A stretch of 53,871 nt of DNA from Prevotella sp. Lineage in GTDB: Bacteria > Bacteroidota > Bacteroidia > Bacteroidales > Bacteroidaceae. The stretch is from the NCBI GenBank assembly GCA_016281055.1, contig JAEEHW010000140.1:1-53871 (forward strand), given 5' to 3'. Made by a program: the position numbers and the translations under genes. This document shows, piece by piece, positions 39,246-49,837 of the stretch. The notes under the pieces are model-generated. The model worked only from the letters and a program-made list of their open reading frames with translations. It did not search any database and had not been told where the DNA came from. How positions within the stretch are numbered: position 1 is the stretch's first letter; each line of letters begins with the position of its first letter.

Positions 39246-40019
39246 CTATTGCTTAACCTTGATATATACACCATCAAAAGATGCACCCATGCCAAAGCAG
39301 CCAAGTGTTTCCGGACCAGAAACAGTCTTCAGCACCACAAACTTCTTGAAGAAATGTGCACTGAAACCATATCCGCACTCGTTCACATTATTATAAATGA
39401 AGTAGTCGTGTGTTGTCTCGCCCAATACTGCCGGACGACTGGGACTGCTCTTGCCTTCTGCGATGTTGTGTGCACAGTTGCTCACCTCAAAATGCAACTT
39501 ATTCTTACCTGCACCACGAAATTTCACATTACCTCCCATCATGGAGTTATAATGACGGTTCCACATGGAATAGGAATATTCACGCCCTATGTTCTGTGGG
39601 TCCTCATAGTCAAGATACGAAGTCACGTCAACATACTCGCCATTCATATGGACGTTCTTCATCCTTATCTCCTTGCCAGTCTTCGGATTCGTCCATATTC
39701 CATCGACGATGCGTGCTTCTTCATTTTCATCTTCTATGATGCCGAACATCAATATGCCGGTAACAGTACCGTCACTCTGGAACTCTCTGAGATAATAGTG
39801 ATCCTCAACCATTGACCCTACGAGCAATATCGGAGCAGGATGCTTTGCCTTAGGGTAGTATATCTCACCTACGACAATCTCGTCGCCATTAACGCAGAAC
39901 TTAACCTTGAAAGGAATGTTGTCTCCAATCTTTCCTTCAAAACTATACTCTCCGAGTACGTCGGCATGAGCTGACAATGCCAACAAGGATATTACAATAA
40001 CAAATAACAGCTTTCTCAT
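39246..40019 (-). CDS. Secreted protein of unknown function
   Basis: This 257-residue exported protein starts MRKLLFVIVISLLALSAHAD; the ATG at 40019 is chosen because upstream codons only add non-signal residues. The mature part is beta-rich: GEYSFEGKIGDNIPFKVKF, then a block about 'GEIYYPKAKHPAPILLVG' and a C-terminal segment ending ASFDGVYIKVKQ. This style suits periplasmic or surface beta-sandwich proteins of Bacteroidetes. It follows hisI by 79 bp that contain a strong stem-loop, so it may be partly uncoupled from the his operon. Confidence 0.75.
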   Translation of the reverse strand: MRKLLFVIVISLLALSAHADVLGEYSFEGKIGDNIPFKVKFCVNGDEIVVGEIYYPKAKHPAPILLVGSMVEDHYYLREFQSDGTVTGILMFGIIEDENEEARIVDGIWTNPKTGKEIRMKNVHMNGEYVDVTSYLDYEDPQNIGREYSYSMWNRHYNSMMGGNVKFRGAGKNKLHFEVSNCAHNIAEGKSSPSRPAVLGETTHDYFIYNNVNECGYGFSAHFFKKFVVLKTVSGPETLGCFGMGASFDGVYIKVKQ

Positions 40020-40050
40020 AATAATATTGTTTAGTTTGTCAATACATATA

Positions 40051-40085
40051 ACCACAGAACACACATGACACGTGTGCTCTGTGGT
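40051..40085 (-). terminator. Stem-loop after hisI
   Basis: ACCACAGA (40051-40058) and TCTGTGGT (40078-40085) pair perfectly, extended by CACAC/GTGTG after one mismatch. No long T run follows on the minus strand, so it is a candidate factor-dependent terminator or RNA-stability element at the end of the his operon. Confidence 0.5.
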
Positions 40086-40098
40086 CTTTAATCATCAC

Positions 40099-40410
40099 TT
40101 ACTTATTCTCTTCACCCCAACAGGTATCGGTGCCGGTATGACACGTCGGACCATGCGGATGAACCTTTACAAGGAGCGTATCATTGTCACAGTCCACCTT
40201 GATGTCAACGAGGTCAAGGAAGTTTCCACTTGTCTCGCCTTTAGTCCACAAGCATTTACGGCCACGACTCCAGAATGTTACCTTCTTCGTTTCCAAAGTC
40301 TTGTTGTAGGCTTCCTCGTTCATGTAACCGAGCATCAGGACGTTCTTCGTAACTGCATCCTGTATTATGGCAGGCACAAGGCCGCCACCTTTTTCAAAGT
40401 CTATCGTCAT
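40099..40410 (-). CDS. hisI: Phosphoribosyl-AMP cyclohydrolase
   Basis: This 103-residue enzyme opens the purine ring of PR-AMP in histidine synthesis. It has the conserved zinc/magnesium motifs [19 protein letters not shown] (about 46-64) and [12 protein letters not shown] followed by GPTCHTG. It is the cyclohydrolase domain alone, with HisE encoded separately. The start at 40410 is preferred; the 26 residues upstream in frame begin with a TTG and include a repeat-encoded IIPIIPI, unlike any HisI. A 74-bp gap with ATTATCGGA repeats and a perfect palindrome TCAGAATATTCTGA separates it from hisF. Confidence 0.95.
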   Translation of the reverse strand: MTIDFEKGGGLVPAIIQDAVTKNVLMLGYMNEEAYNKTLETKKVTFWSRGRKCLWTKGETSGNFLDLVDIKVDCDNDTLLVKVHPHGPTCHTGTDTCWGEENK

Positions 40411-40484
40411 TTTCTTTTGAGTTATCGGAATTATCGGAATTATCGGAGTACTCAGAATATTCTGAATAATCGGAGATTCCTTTA

Positions 40485-41243
40485 TCAATTAATTCTCACT
40501 GTTATACCTTCGTTTCTCAACCACTGTTTCAGTTCCGGCACTGGTATCTCACCGAAGTGAAATACACTCGCTGCCAATGCGGCATCTGCCTTTCCCTCTA
40601 CAAACACATCACGGAAATGCTCTCTCTTGCCTGCACCGCCTGATGCAATGATTGGTATTGGCAGAGCATCTGACAGCATGGCAAGTGCTTCGTTGGCAAA
40701 TCCCTGCTTCACACCGTCATGGTTCATCGACGTGAAGAGTATCTCTCCAGCGCCACGGTCTGCCACTTCCTTTGCCCAGTCAAGCAGAGTGCGCTCCACA
40801 CGTATGCGACCGCCGTTGACATAACAGTGCCAGCCGTCCTCATCATTGCGGGCATCTATGGCACATACGCATACCTGTGAACCAAAACGATTCACTATCT
40901 CGTCTATCAACTCCGGACGGCGCAATGCCGCACTGTTGACACTTACCTTGTCGGCTCCAGCAGCAAGCATGCGCTCCACGTCTTCAAGAGCATTAATACC
41001 ACCACCAACGGTGAACGGTATGTTTATCTCCTCTGCCACACGCGTCACCATATCGGTGAAGGTCTTTCTGCCCTCATGCGATGCCGTGATGTCAAGATAC
41101 ACCAGTTCGTCAGCGCCCTGGTCGCTATACATCTTACCCAGTTCCACCGGGTCGCCGGCAGAGCGCAGATTAACGAAGTTTGTGCCTTTTACTGTCTCTC
41201 CGTTCTTTACATCAAGACATGGTATGATTCTTTTTGCTAACAC
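40485..41243 (-). CDS. hisF: Imidazole glycerol phosphate synthase, cyclase subunit
   Basis: This 252-residue (beta/alpha)8 barrel forms IGP and AICAR from PRFAR and ammonia supplied by HisH. Catalytic Asp residues are in [11 protein letters not shown] (Asp11) and [14 protein letters not shown] (about Asp131), and IASGGAG marks the phosphate site. Length is normal. The start codon is GTG at 41243; an ATG does not occur at a suitable place. A 126-bp spacer with repeats separates it from hisA upstream. Confidence 0.96.
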   Translation of the reverse strand: MLAKRIIPCLDVKNGETVKGTNFVNLRSAGDPVELGKMYSDQGADELVYLDITASHEGRKTFTDMVTRVAEEINIPFTVGGGINALEDVERMLAAGADKVSVNSAALRRPELIDEIVNRFGSQVCVCAIDARNDEDGWHCYVNGGRIRVERTLLDWAKEVADRGAGEILFTSMNHDGVKQGFANEALAMLSDALPIPIIASGGAGKREHFRDVFVEGKADAALAASVFHFGEIPVPELKQWLRNEGITVRIN

Positions 41244-41252
41244 AGGAGTTCT

Positions 41253-41385
41253 GAGTTTAAAGTTTACTGTTTTTGGTTTACGGTTGATAGTTTACTGTTT
41301 ACCGTTTACTGTTGAAAGTTGAAAGTTTAAATCCGCAGGGCATTTTTCACTTTTCACTATTCACTTCTCTCACTCTGAGCGAAGC
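41253..41385. repeat. Compound repeat between hisA and hisF
   Basis: GTTTACTGTTT-type repeats (41253-41330) are followed by TCCGCAGGGCATTTTTCACT (41332 on) and CTCACTCTGAGCGAAGCG. The second half is the reverse complement of window positions 1-52. The unit lies inside the his operon, so it does not end transcription completely; it may set a stoichiometry between upstream and downstream his genes. Confidence 0.6.
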
Positions 41386-42086
41386 GAAGCAACATCTATT
41401 CTTCCTTCATAATATGCTTTGCCGAACACCACTGCTGGTATATTGCTCTGCTCAAGGCGTTTGATGTCGTCGTTGCAACTCACACCGCCAGAGGCTATGA
41501 GGTGCAGCTGTGGCCAGCGTGCCATAATCTGCTCATACAGTTCTACGGCAGGACCAGCCAGCGTGCCATCTTTTGATATTTCAGTACACAGCACGTTCTT
41601 CACGCCCAACTTGATATAATGTTCAAGGAATGGAATAAGATCCTCTGCAGAATCTTCTTTCCAGCCGTTGATACTTATCTTGCCATTGCGCACGTCGGCA
41701 CCGAGGATTATCCTGTCGGCACCATATTTCTTTATCCACTCCTCACAGAGTTCCGGATTGGTCACGGCAATGCTGCCAAGTGTCACCATCGTGGCACCAG
41801 CATCAAATGCTTTCTCTATATCCTCTGCCGTCTTTATGCCGCCACCGAAATCCACTACCAGACTGGTTGCCTCCGTTACTGCACGCAACACTGCATCGTT
41901 GACGATATGCTTTGACTTTGCACCGTCAAGGTCAACCATGTGCAGGCGTTTGAAGCCGAGTCGTTCAAACTCCTTAGCCTGGCTCACCGGGTCTTCGTTG
42001 TATATTTTCTTGCTGTCATACTCACCCTTGGTAAGTCTTACGCACTTACCGTCGATGAGGTCTATGGCTGGTATAAGTTCTATCAT
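41370..42086 (-). CDS. hisA: ProFAR isomerase
   Basis: This 238-residue (beta/alpha)8 barrel converts ProFAR to PRFAR. Motifs: IPAIDLIDGKCVRLTKG with the catalytic Asp (about residue 9), VVDFGGGIKTAEDIE, ILGADVRNGKI with the second Asp (about 129), and LIASGGVSC. Length is normal. It lies between hisH and hisF; the C-terminus ends in the repeat-encoded LRSE region. Confidence 0.96.
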   Translation of the reverse strand: MIELIPAIDLIDGKCVRLTKGEYDSKKIYNEDPVSQAKEFERLGFKRLHMVDLDGAKSKHIVNDAVLRAVTEATSLVVDFGGGIKTAEDIEKAFDAGATMVTLGSIAVTNPELCEEWIKKYGADRIILGADVRNGKISINGWKEDSAEDLIPFLEHYIKLGVKNVLCTEISKDGTLAGPAVELYEQIMARWPQLHLIASGGVSCNDDIKRLEQSNIPAVVFGKAYYEGRIDVASLRSE

Positions 42087-42104
42087 GCCTCTATTCTCCC
42101 CTCC

Positions 42105-42701
42105 TTATTTTATTTCAAAGAAATTACGTATTATCCTCTCTCCTACCCTGCCGCTTTTCTCTGGGTGGAACTGCGTTGCATAGAAGTTATCCTTGTGCAA
42201 CGAAGCAGAATAGTCGAGTGTGAAATGTGTCTTGGCGATAGTATATTCCTCACTGTATGGCACATAGAAACTATGTACGAAATACACGAAGTCATTCTCG
42301 TTCAGCCCTTCATACAGCGGTGTCTTCAGATTGGCGATACTGTTCCATCCCATCTGCGGAATCTTATCCTCATGCCGCGTAGGCTGAAAACGCTTTACAT
42401 CGAGCGGGAATATACCTATGCAGTCAGTGTCGCCTTCCTCTGAATGGCGGCACATCAACTGCTGACCTATGCAGATACCCAGCACAGGCTGTTTCAGATC
42501 TTTTATCACGCGGTCAAGTCCACGCTCACGCAGATACTGCATGGCACCGTGCGCCTCTCCCTGTCCAGGGAATATCACACGGTCAGACGTCATCAGTTCC
42601 TCCGCATCATCCGTGAGCAGAGGTTCTATGCCAAGCCGACGCACAGCGTTTATCACACTGAAGATGTTGCCGGCATTATATTTTACTATAGATACTTTCA
42701 T
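42105..42701 (-). CDS. hisH: Imidazole glycerol phosphate synthase, glutaminase subunit
   Basis: This 198-residue class I glutamine amidotransferase provides ammonia to HisF. The nucleophile is in the motif GICIGQQLM (Cys at about 79); the catalytic His and Glu are in FYATQFHPEKSG (about 178-189). Other markers are YNAGNIFSV at the start and FPGQGEAHGAM. The ATG at 42701 (MKVSIVKYNAGN) is chosen over an upstream GTG. This start is only 7 nt from the -7 box, so the his mRNA is leaderless or nearly so. hisH is the first gene of the operon hisH-hisA-hisF-hisI. Confidence 0.95.
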   Translation of the reverse strand: MKVSIVKYNAGNIFSVINAVRRLGIEPLLTDDAEELMTSDRVIFPGQGEAHGAMQYLRERGLDRVIKDLKQPVLGICIGQQLMCRHSEEGDTDCIGIFPLDVKRFQPTRHEDKIPQMGWNSIANLKTPLYEGLNENDFVYFVHSFYVPYSEEYTIAKTHFTLDYSASLHKDNFYATQFHPEKSGRVGERIIRNFFEIK

Positions 42702-42708
42702 TTGCGTG

Positions 42709-42740
42709 CAAAGGTACACATTTTTCCCGACATAGGCAAA
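42709..42740 (-). promoter_or_regulatory. Promoter of the his operon
   Basis: On the minus strand TTTG (42740-42737), 20-bp spacer, TACCTTTG (42716-42709). The hisH ATG begins 7 nt after the box, which places the transcription start at or within a few nucleotides of the start codon. Confidence 0.75.
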
Positions 42741-42764
42741 TTATTTTCATTTTTCCTCTACTGC

Positions 42765-43709
42765 CTACTCTTCTGCAACATCTGCCACATCACACACAGC
42801 ACGCACACTGCGTCCCATATAACGCTCTGCGATGCCAATTTCGTTGCGTCCTGTCGTTTCAGAGAAATTATGATAGTAGGCTTTGTAAGGCTCGTTAGCC
42901 CTGAGGTCACTCGACCAGTAGTTGCCCATCTTTCCGTAAGACCATACGCCTGCTTTGTTGAAATTCGTAGTATTGACTCCTCCTTCACCACGGCGATACC
43001 CAGCAGCAGGCAGGAATATGTGGGTATCATTCAACGTGTATTCTGCATCCAACACGGGTTTATCATACGAAAATTTCCCCTTATCGCCTTCCGCCTTGGC
43101 ACGATATACTATATATCCATTCACACCTGTACCGGCGTAACTGTTGGTCCACTCCCAATAGCATTTATTCTTGAGTTCTATCATCTCTCTCCTTGTAGGT
43201 ATGCGCCATCCCTCACCCATGTATCTCAATGCGGCATCGTCATCAGCGACCAGCGAAGACAATTCATCGGTGTAGCGTACAGCCTCAGTGGAATCTGTGG
43301 CCTCAACCGCTACACATCCATATTCTGGCCTGTCGCAGTATTTCGTGAGTGTTTGGTTCGAGCCCTTACTATACTTGTAAGTGTCCCACGTGAATGCTCT
43401 TTCATCCACCTCGAAGTCAACATAGCCCACGGTGTCGCCCCAGGCTATATAGTAACCTGCTTCTTCCGCCGACTGAGCGCCAACATTGCATGTTGCCCAC
43501 TTAACGCTGAGACCAAGGTCCACATACTCGTAACCGTTGAGGTAAGTCCTGTACTTGTCATACACTATGCTGTCCACGTCAGACAGGCGATATTGCACAG
43601 CCTCACCACTTTTAAGATAAACAATCATTGCTTTTTCTTCGGCATTTACTACCTGCAACGTCATCACAGCGCTCAATGCTAAGATAATGAAGTAAGAAAT
43701 GCTCTTCAT
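42765..43709 (-). CDS. Secreted FISUMP-domain protein
   Basis: This 314-residue exported protein (signal MKSISYFIILALSAVMTLQVVNA) has a short N-terminal strand region and then a FISUMP/DUF1566-like domain (about 60-310). The typical marks are YVDLGLSVKWATCNVGA, YYIAWGDT, GEGWRIPTRREMIEL, IFLPAAGYR, GNYWSSDL and RSVRAVCD. The domain is abundant on surfaces of Bacteroidetes and Fibrobacter, with no established function; it resembles lectin-like C-type folds. Promoter at 43744-43751. Confidence 0.86.
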   Translation of the reverse strand: MKSISYFIILALSAVMTLQVVNAEEKAMIVYLKSGEAVQYRLSDVDSIVYDKYRTYLNGYEYVDLGLSVKWATCNVGAQSAEEAGYYIAWGDTVGYVDFEVDERAFTWDTYKYSKGSNQTLTKYCDRPEYGCVAVEATDSTEAVRYTDELSSLVADDDAALRYMGEGWRIPTRREMIELKNKCYWEWTNSYAGTGVNGYIVYRAKAEGDKGKFSYDKPVLDAEYTLNDTHIFLPAAGYRRGEGGVNTTNFNKAGVWSYGKMGNYWSSDLRANEPYKAYYHNFSETTGRNEIGIAERYMGRSVRAVCDVADVAEE

Positions 43710-43743
43710 GATAAAATAATCCCTTCTTTTTATTTTGCGACTG

Positions 43744-43751
43744 CAAAATTA
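43744..43751 (-). promoter_or_regulatory. Promoter -7 box of the FISUMP gene
   Basis: TAATTTTG on the minus strand, with AT-rich DNA upstream and no exact TTTG at 20 bp. Leader about 28 nt. Confidence 0.5.
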
Positions 43752-43805
43752 CTAAAAATTTTCTAAAAAAAGGACTACAATATACTAAAAAATATTAAAG
43801 ACACG

Positions 43806-43925
43806 TTATCTATACACTGTGCCCAGTCTGCGGCGCAGACCATGATGCAGACGATAAATAATCATGCAGACACATATAGTTATCACATAGATGATGATAG
43901 TCTGCACCTTATTTATATATGTCAT
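43806..43925 (-). CDS. Putative 39-residue membrane peptide overlapping comEC
   Basis: The ATG at 43925 lies inside the last codons of comEC in another frame, and the frame runs 17 bp past the comEC stop overlap to a TAA at 43806. The peptide is a short N-terminus, one hydrophobic helix (TIIIYVITICVCMIIYRL, about residues 9-26), and a basic tail with RLHHGLRRRLG. This pattern of one membrane segment and an arginine-rich end is typical of small membrane proteins. I recognise no family. The overlap suggests translational coupling to comEC, but with a length of 39 codons it needs ribosome-profiling or conservation support. Confidence 0.4.
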   Translation of the reverse strand: MTYINKVQTIIIYVITICVCMIIYRLHHGLRRRLGTVYR

Positions 43926-45066
43926 CGAAAGAAGCTTGTGGCAGAGAGGCTATCCATGCGAGATAGCGGTTAAGGTACGCAGTGACATGCTGCAGCGCCC
44001 ATGCAACGATGGCGGTGAGCGACGTAAAGGGGAGAACGGCACATACAAGCAGTAAGATAGCAAGATATATGATGAGGGCGGCAAGCAATGGCACCGGCAG
44101 ATTAGTAAGCAGGAAATAAGTAGAGAAACGATGGAAATAAAGTGCTATGAGCGGTGCCACGCCAATCTGAGCACAGGTAGAGATGAGCATGGTGCGCAGC
44201 AGCAAGCGCGGCACAGCATACTTCCATCCGTATGGCATGCGTTCTGTCAGCCAACGGTTTACTGGTACATAAAGCAGGGTAATGCTCGTCACCGCCATGA
44301 ACGACATCTGAAAGCCTACGTCAAACAGCCATTCGGGCCATATCACAAGCAACAGCATAAGGGTGAACACAAGCACGCTGAGACCATCGGGACGGCGTGA
44401 CAGCCTGCGCGCCATAGTATATACAGTAAGCATCACCGCAGCACGCATAATTGACGGGTGTGCTCCAACAAGCATCACGTATGCCCACAACGTGAACACC
44501 ATCAGCATGGCAAGAAGAAACTGCGCCAAACGACGCATTCGTCCAAGATGTGCAGTCATCCGCCACGGCAACAACATTGCGAGGAGTGCATAAATGATGC
44601 CCAGATGCATGCCCGACAAAGCGAATACATGCGATGCTCCACTGACATTGTATGTTTCCTTGAGGTCACTGCTCACATGAGTGCGCTCGCCCAACGTCAT
44701 GGCTGTCACTACCGCATACTCATCATCTTCCAGTCCACATTGCCGGTATGTATCTATCAGTTCCTTGCGCTTTTCATTCATGAAACTCACTATACTGTCC
44801 TCATAGGGAACCGTATAGGTGTTCCGCTCACTTTTTATCAGAAAGACACCAAGGGAGAACACTGCAACAATGATGAAAGCCGTAGCCACCCTGCCGTATC
44901 GTCGCAACAGCGCAGACAAAAACAACGCCGCCAATGCGACACACGCACTGACAGCGGATATGCTTGTTCCATACGACAATACTCCATTAGGCAGAGCCAT
45001 ATGCTCTCCCAATATGATGCCTGCAATAAGCGCCATGCACAGAATGAGTGACGGTGGAAACTTCAT
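43909..45066 (-). CDS. Short ComEC/Rec2 family protein
   Basis: This 385-residue polytopic membrane protein contains the competence domain of ComEC: ASHVFALSGMHLGIIYALLAM (split here as ASHVFALSGMHLG and IIYALLAM, about 144-165), VGAHPSIMRAAVMLTVY (about 202-218) and a final helix bundle. ComEC forms the DNA channel of natural transformation in the inner membrane. This version lacks the C-terminal metallo-beta-lactamase domain and has only a reduced N-terminal region, against about 650-800 residues for full ComEC. The stop is clean, so it is either a natural short form or a truncated gene; competence cannot be inferred. Confidence 0.85.
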   Translation of the reverse strand: MKFPPSLILCMALIAGIILGEHMALPNGVLSYGTSISAVSACVALAALFLSALLRRYGRVATAFIIVAVFSLGVFLIKSERNTYTVPYEDSIVSFMNEKRKELIDTYRQCGLEDDEYAVVTAMTLGERTHVSSDLKETYNVSGASHVFALSGMHLGIIYALLAMLLPWRMTAHLGRMRRLAQFLLAMLMVFTLWAYVMLVGAHPSIMRAAVMLTVYTMARRLSRRPDGLSVLVFTLMLLLVIWPEWLFDVGFQMSFMAVTSITLLYVPVNRWLTERMPYGWKYAVPRLLLRTMLISTCAQIGVAPLIALYFHRFSTYFLLTNLPVPLLAALIIYLAILLLVCAVLPFTSLTAIVAWALQHVTAYLNRYLAWIASLPQASFDDIYK

Positions 45067-45076
45067 GCGAATAAGT

Positions 45077-45415
45077 TTACGATTTCTTATTGTACAGCAA
45101 CAAGCCTATGGTAAACGGAATTGCTCCAACAGCAAAAGCCACCAAGGCGAAGAATCCGCCAAACAAAGTTGCAAAGCCTCCCTGACGAATCACTGGCCGT
45201 GGGTATTTCTCATATATTATCGAGTCAGCCACACCAGCTTTTTCAAGTGAATCTATTTCTGTCAGATGACTGTTGTATTCTTCCCACTGAACTTGATTCT
45301 TCTCACCGGCTTCTTTGTCGGCGATAAAGCACGCAACGGCAAAGAATACCGCCAATGCCATAATCATGGAACCAATGATGGTTGAAACACATCCAAAGCC
45401 TTTTGCCAGTTTCAT
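45077..45415 (-). CDS. Small two-helix membrane protein
   Basis: This 112-residue protein has a membrane helix at about 12-32 and another at about 80-106, with a charged segment between (about 35-75; NSHLTEIDSLEKAGVAD). No known family is visible. It lies 10 bp before comEC and 44 bp after trmD on the same strand, so the three are probably co-transcribed. Confidence 0.7.
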   Translation of the reverse strand: MKLAKGFGCVSTIIGSMIMALAVFFAVACFIADKEAGEKNQVQWEEYNSHLTEIDSLEKAGVADSIIYEKYPRPVIRQGGFATLFGGFFALVAFAVGAIPFTIGLLLYNKKS

Positions 45416-45459
45416 GTTGGTTAATAGTTAAAGTGGAGCATGAAATTACATTCAAAGAA

Positions 45460-46134
45460 TCACTTCAGCAGGTCTGGGCGCAGACGTTTTGTCCTTTCAA
45501 GTGCCTGTTCCATTTCCCATTCCTTAATCTTTGCCTCATGACCGGAGAGCAGTATGTCTGGCACCTTCCATCCCTTATAGTCGGCAGGACGTGTATATAT
45601 TGGTGCAGACAGCAGGTCATCCTGGAAACAGTCAGAGAGTGCACTCTGTTCATCGCCTATCACACCGGGAATGATGCGCACAATGGCATCAGCCATGACT
45701 GCGGCTGCCAGTTCACCCCCCGTAAGCACAAAGTCGCCGATGCTTATTTCGCGTGTGATGAGGTGGTCGCGTATGCGCTGGTCTATGCCTTTGTAGTGAC
45801 CGCAAAGAATGATGATATTGCCTTTCAGCGAAAGATCGTTGGCCACATGCTGGTTGAACTGTTCACCATCGGGAGAAGTATATATTACTTCATCATAGTC
45901 ACGTTCTGCCTTCAGTGCACTTATGCAACGGTCTATCGGCTCGCACTGCATCACCATGCCGGCAAAGCCTCCGTATGGATAGTCGTCCACGCGTTTCCAC
46001 TTGTCAAGCGTATAATCGCGCAGGTTGTGCAGGTGAATCTCCGCCAGACCTTTCTTCTGGGCTCGTGCAAGAATGGACTCGTTGAAGAATCCTTCAAGCA
46101 TCTCTGGCAAAACAGTAATGATATCTATTCGCAT
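45460..46134 (-). CDS. trmD: tRNA (guanine(37)-N1)-methyltransferase
   Basis: This 224-residue SPOUT methyltransferase makes m1G37 in tRNAs reading CUN, CCN and CGG codons, preventing frameshifting. The trefoil-knot residues [19 protein letters not shown] (about 105-123) and [15 protein letters not shown] (about 125-139) bind SAM, and the linker/C-terminal part with [19 protein letters not shown] contacts tRNA. The start at 46134 (MRIDIIT) is chosen; the upstream in-frame codons are not conserved in style. Promoter 28-35 bp upstream, divergent from ligA. rpsP/rplS neighbours usual in other bacteria are absent. Confidence 0.96.
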   Translation of the reverse strand: MRIDIITVLPEMLEGFFNESILARAQKKGLAEIHLHNLRDYTLDKWKRVDDYPYGGFAGMVMQCEPIDRCISALKAERDYDEVIYTSPDGEQFNQHVANDLSLKGNIIILCGHYKGIDQRIRDHLITREISIGDFVLTGGELAAAVMADAIVRIIPGVIGDEQSALSDCFQDDLLSAPIYTRPADYKGWKVPDILLSGHEAKIKEWEMEQALERTKRLRPDLLK

Positions 46135-46161
46135 AAAAGGTATTTTCGTGTTATTCTGATG

Positions 46162-46169
46162 CAAAGTTA
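46162..46169 (-). promoter_or_regulatory. trmD promoter -7 box
   Basis: TAACTTTG on the minus strand. Predicted leader about 20 nt. Divergent with the ligA promoter. Confidence 0.6.
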
Positions 46170-46200
46170 CACAAAAAAAATGAAAGATGAAAGATGAATG

Positions 46201-48289
<2,089 letters not shown>

Positions 48290-48358
48290 TGACATTTCAT
48301 AATGATATTCATATAATTAACTAATTAAATATATTGGGATTTAACCCACCTTAAAGTA

Positions 48359-49819
48359 ATGAGCAGATATATAAAGAATGTGTTCACACTGTGTTTGGTG
48401 ACCATGATATGTACGACAGGCATCCAGGCCTATCCTGTGGTACATTCGGCGTTAGGCGACAGCCTTGTCATTCCTGGCAAACTAACATTGCGTCTCATAA
48501 CCAAGCACCAGAACTACGAAGGCGGCAATGCAGCCACACGCGACACTGACATCGACTCACCGAAGTCGGTGAATTTCACTCCCGACGGAAGAAAATACTA
48601 CGTCAACTCCCTCGAAGGATGCTGCACGGTAGTCTTTGATGCCGCCACGCACAAGAAACTGAAGGTCATCAGCCATAAGTTTGACGGCACAGAGACACAA
48701 CTGTGGGGAGAGAAGAGCAAGTTCTTCCCTTTCAGACATTACTTCGAGAATGTCAACTGTTTTCTGGGCAAACCGGTGGAAGGCACCTTCTCACATGGCG
48801 GCAGATATTTCTGGGTGCCATACTATCGCCGTACATTCGACATCAACGCACAAGACCCGTCGGCCCTGTGTGTCATTGATACAGAGAAAGACGAGATAGT
48901 ACGCTTGATGGAAACCGGTCCGTTGCCAAAGATGGTGACAACATCGCACGATGGCCGTCGATTGGCAGTAACACACTGGGGCGACAACACCGTTGGCATC
49001 ATCAACATTGAAGGCAACGACCCATTTGCATGGCGCTATGAGTCATGCCCTGCCATAACAAAGAAACTGATACTCAACTACAGTCTGACGAACCAGATAG
49101 ACCGTGATTCTGACAGCGGCCTGAAACTTCGCGGCACCGTCTTCCTGCCCGGCGACAGTCTGCTGCTTGTCAGCCGTATGTGCGGTGCAGGTGGTTTCGG
49201 AGTGGTTGACGTGAAGCACGGCAAATACCTCGGTATGCTTACCGGCATGCTTGAGAACACACGCCACATGATTGTAAGCGGTGATTATCTGTACCTGAGC
49301 TGCAACATCGACGGTTATGTGCAGCGCATCAGAATAGCAGACCTGCTGAAGGGCATCCGCCAGCTACGCTCGCCTGACTGCAAGAAATCCTCTGAATTAG
49401 GACGCACTGCCAGTGTGCAGGGATTCACCACATGCAAGGTAAACCCTGGTGCACGCACCATCTGCATCTCGCCTGACGGCCGTTGGATTTTCGCTGCATG
49501 CAACTCAAGCAGCAGTCTGGTAATTGTTGATGCACAACAAATGAAGGTGGTTGGTTCCATTAAAGCAGACTCCTTCCCTGTAGGACTTGACATCTCGCCT
49601 GATGGCCGCTGGCTCATAACGACATCGCAGGGCCGCAGCAACGGCGGCGGCAATGCCGTGGATGTGTTTGAGATAACCACCGTTCAACCTGACTTCTCAT
49701 TCCTCCCAGCCTTGCTGCAATACATACCCGACATACTTATTGCCCCATCTTGTTCCATACCACTATGTGCCAACCTTGTCGGACTTATTGACGATGCAGG
49801 ATTAACACTAATTGCATAG
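48359..49819 (+). CDS. Secreted beta-propeller protein of unknown function
   Basis: This 486-residue exported protein (signal MSRYIKNVFTLCLVTMICTTGIQA) has repeated blades of the YncE/WD-like type: VNFTPDGRKYYVNSL, MVTTSHDGRRLAVTHWGDN, ICISPDGRWIFAACNSSSSL and LDISPDGRWLITTSQG. About six to seven blades form a propeller that might bind a ligand, metal or protein in the periplasm. No catalytic residues are recognisable. It lies 69 bp after ligA and 18 bp before the ATP-grasp gene, suggesting linkage with the latter. Confidence 0.8.
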   Translation: MSRYIKNVFTLCLVTMICTTGIQAYPVVHSALGDSLVIPGKLTLRLITKHQNYEGGNAATRDTDIDSPKSVNFTPDGRKYYVNSLEGCCTVVFDAATHKKLKVISHKFDGTETQLWGEKSKFFPFRHYFENVNCFLGKPVEGTFSHGGRYFWVPYYRRTFDINAQDPSALCVIDTEKDEIVRLMETGPLPKMVTTSHDGRRLAVTHWGDNTVGIINIEGNDPFAWRYESCPAITKKLILNYSLTNQIDRDSDSGLKLRGTVFLPGDSLLLVSRMCGAGGFGVVDVKHGKYLGMLTGMLENTRHMIVSGDYLYLSCNIDGYVQRIRIADLLKGIRQLRSPDCKKSSELGRTASVQGFTTCKVNPGARTICISPDGRWIFAACNSSSSLVIVDAQQMKVVGSIKADSFPVGLDISPDGRWLITTSQGRSNGGGNAVDVFEITTVQPDFSFLPALLQYIPDILIAPSCSIPLCANLVGLIDDAGLTLIA

Positions 49820-49837
49820 CCTGCCAATCATTCCAAT

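Noticed and set aside
40411..40488. N-terminal extension of HisI from an upstream TTG
   Set aside because: The extra 26 residues include repeat-encoded IIPIIPI and are not like HisI N-termini, so the ATG at 40410 is used.
42444..43682. 412-codon plus-strand ORF
   Set aside because: It covers hisH and the FISUMP gene in antisense and shows no family motif.
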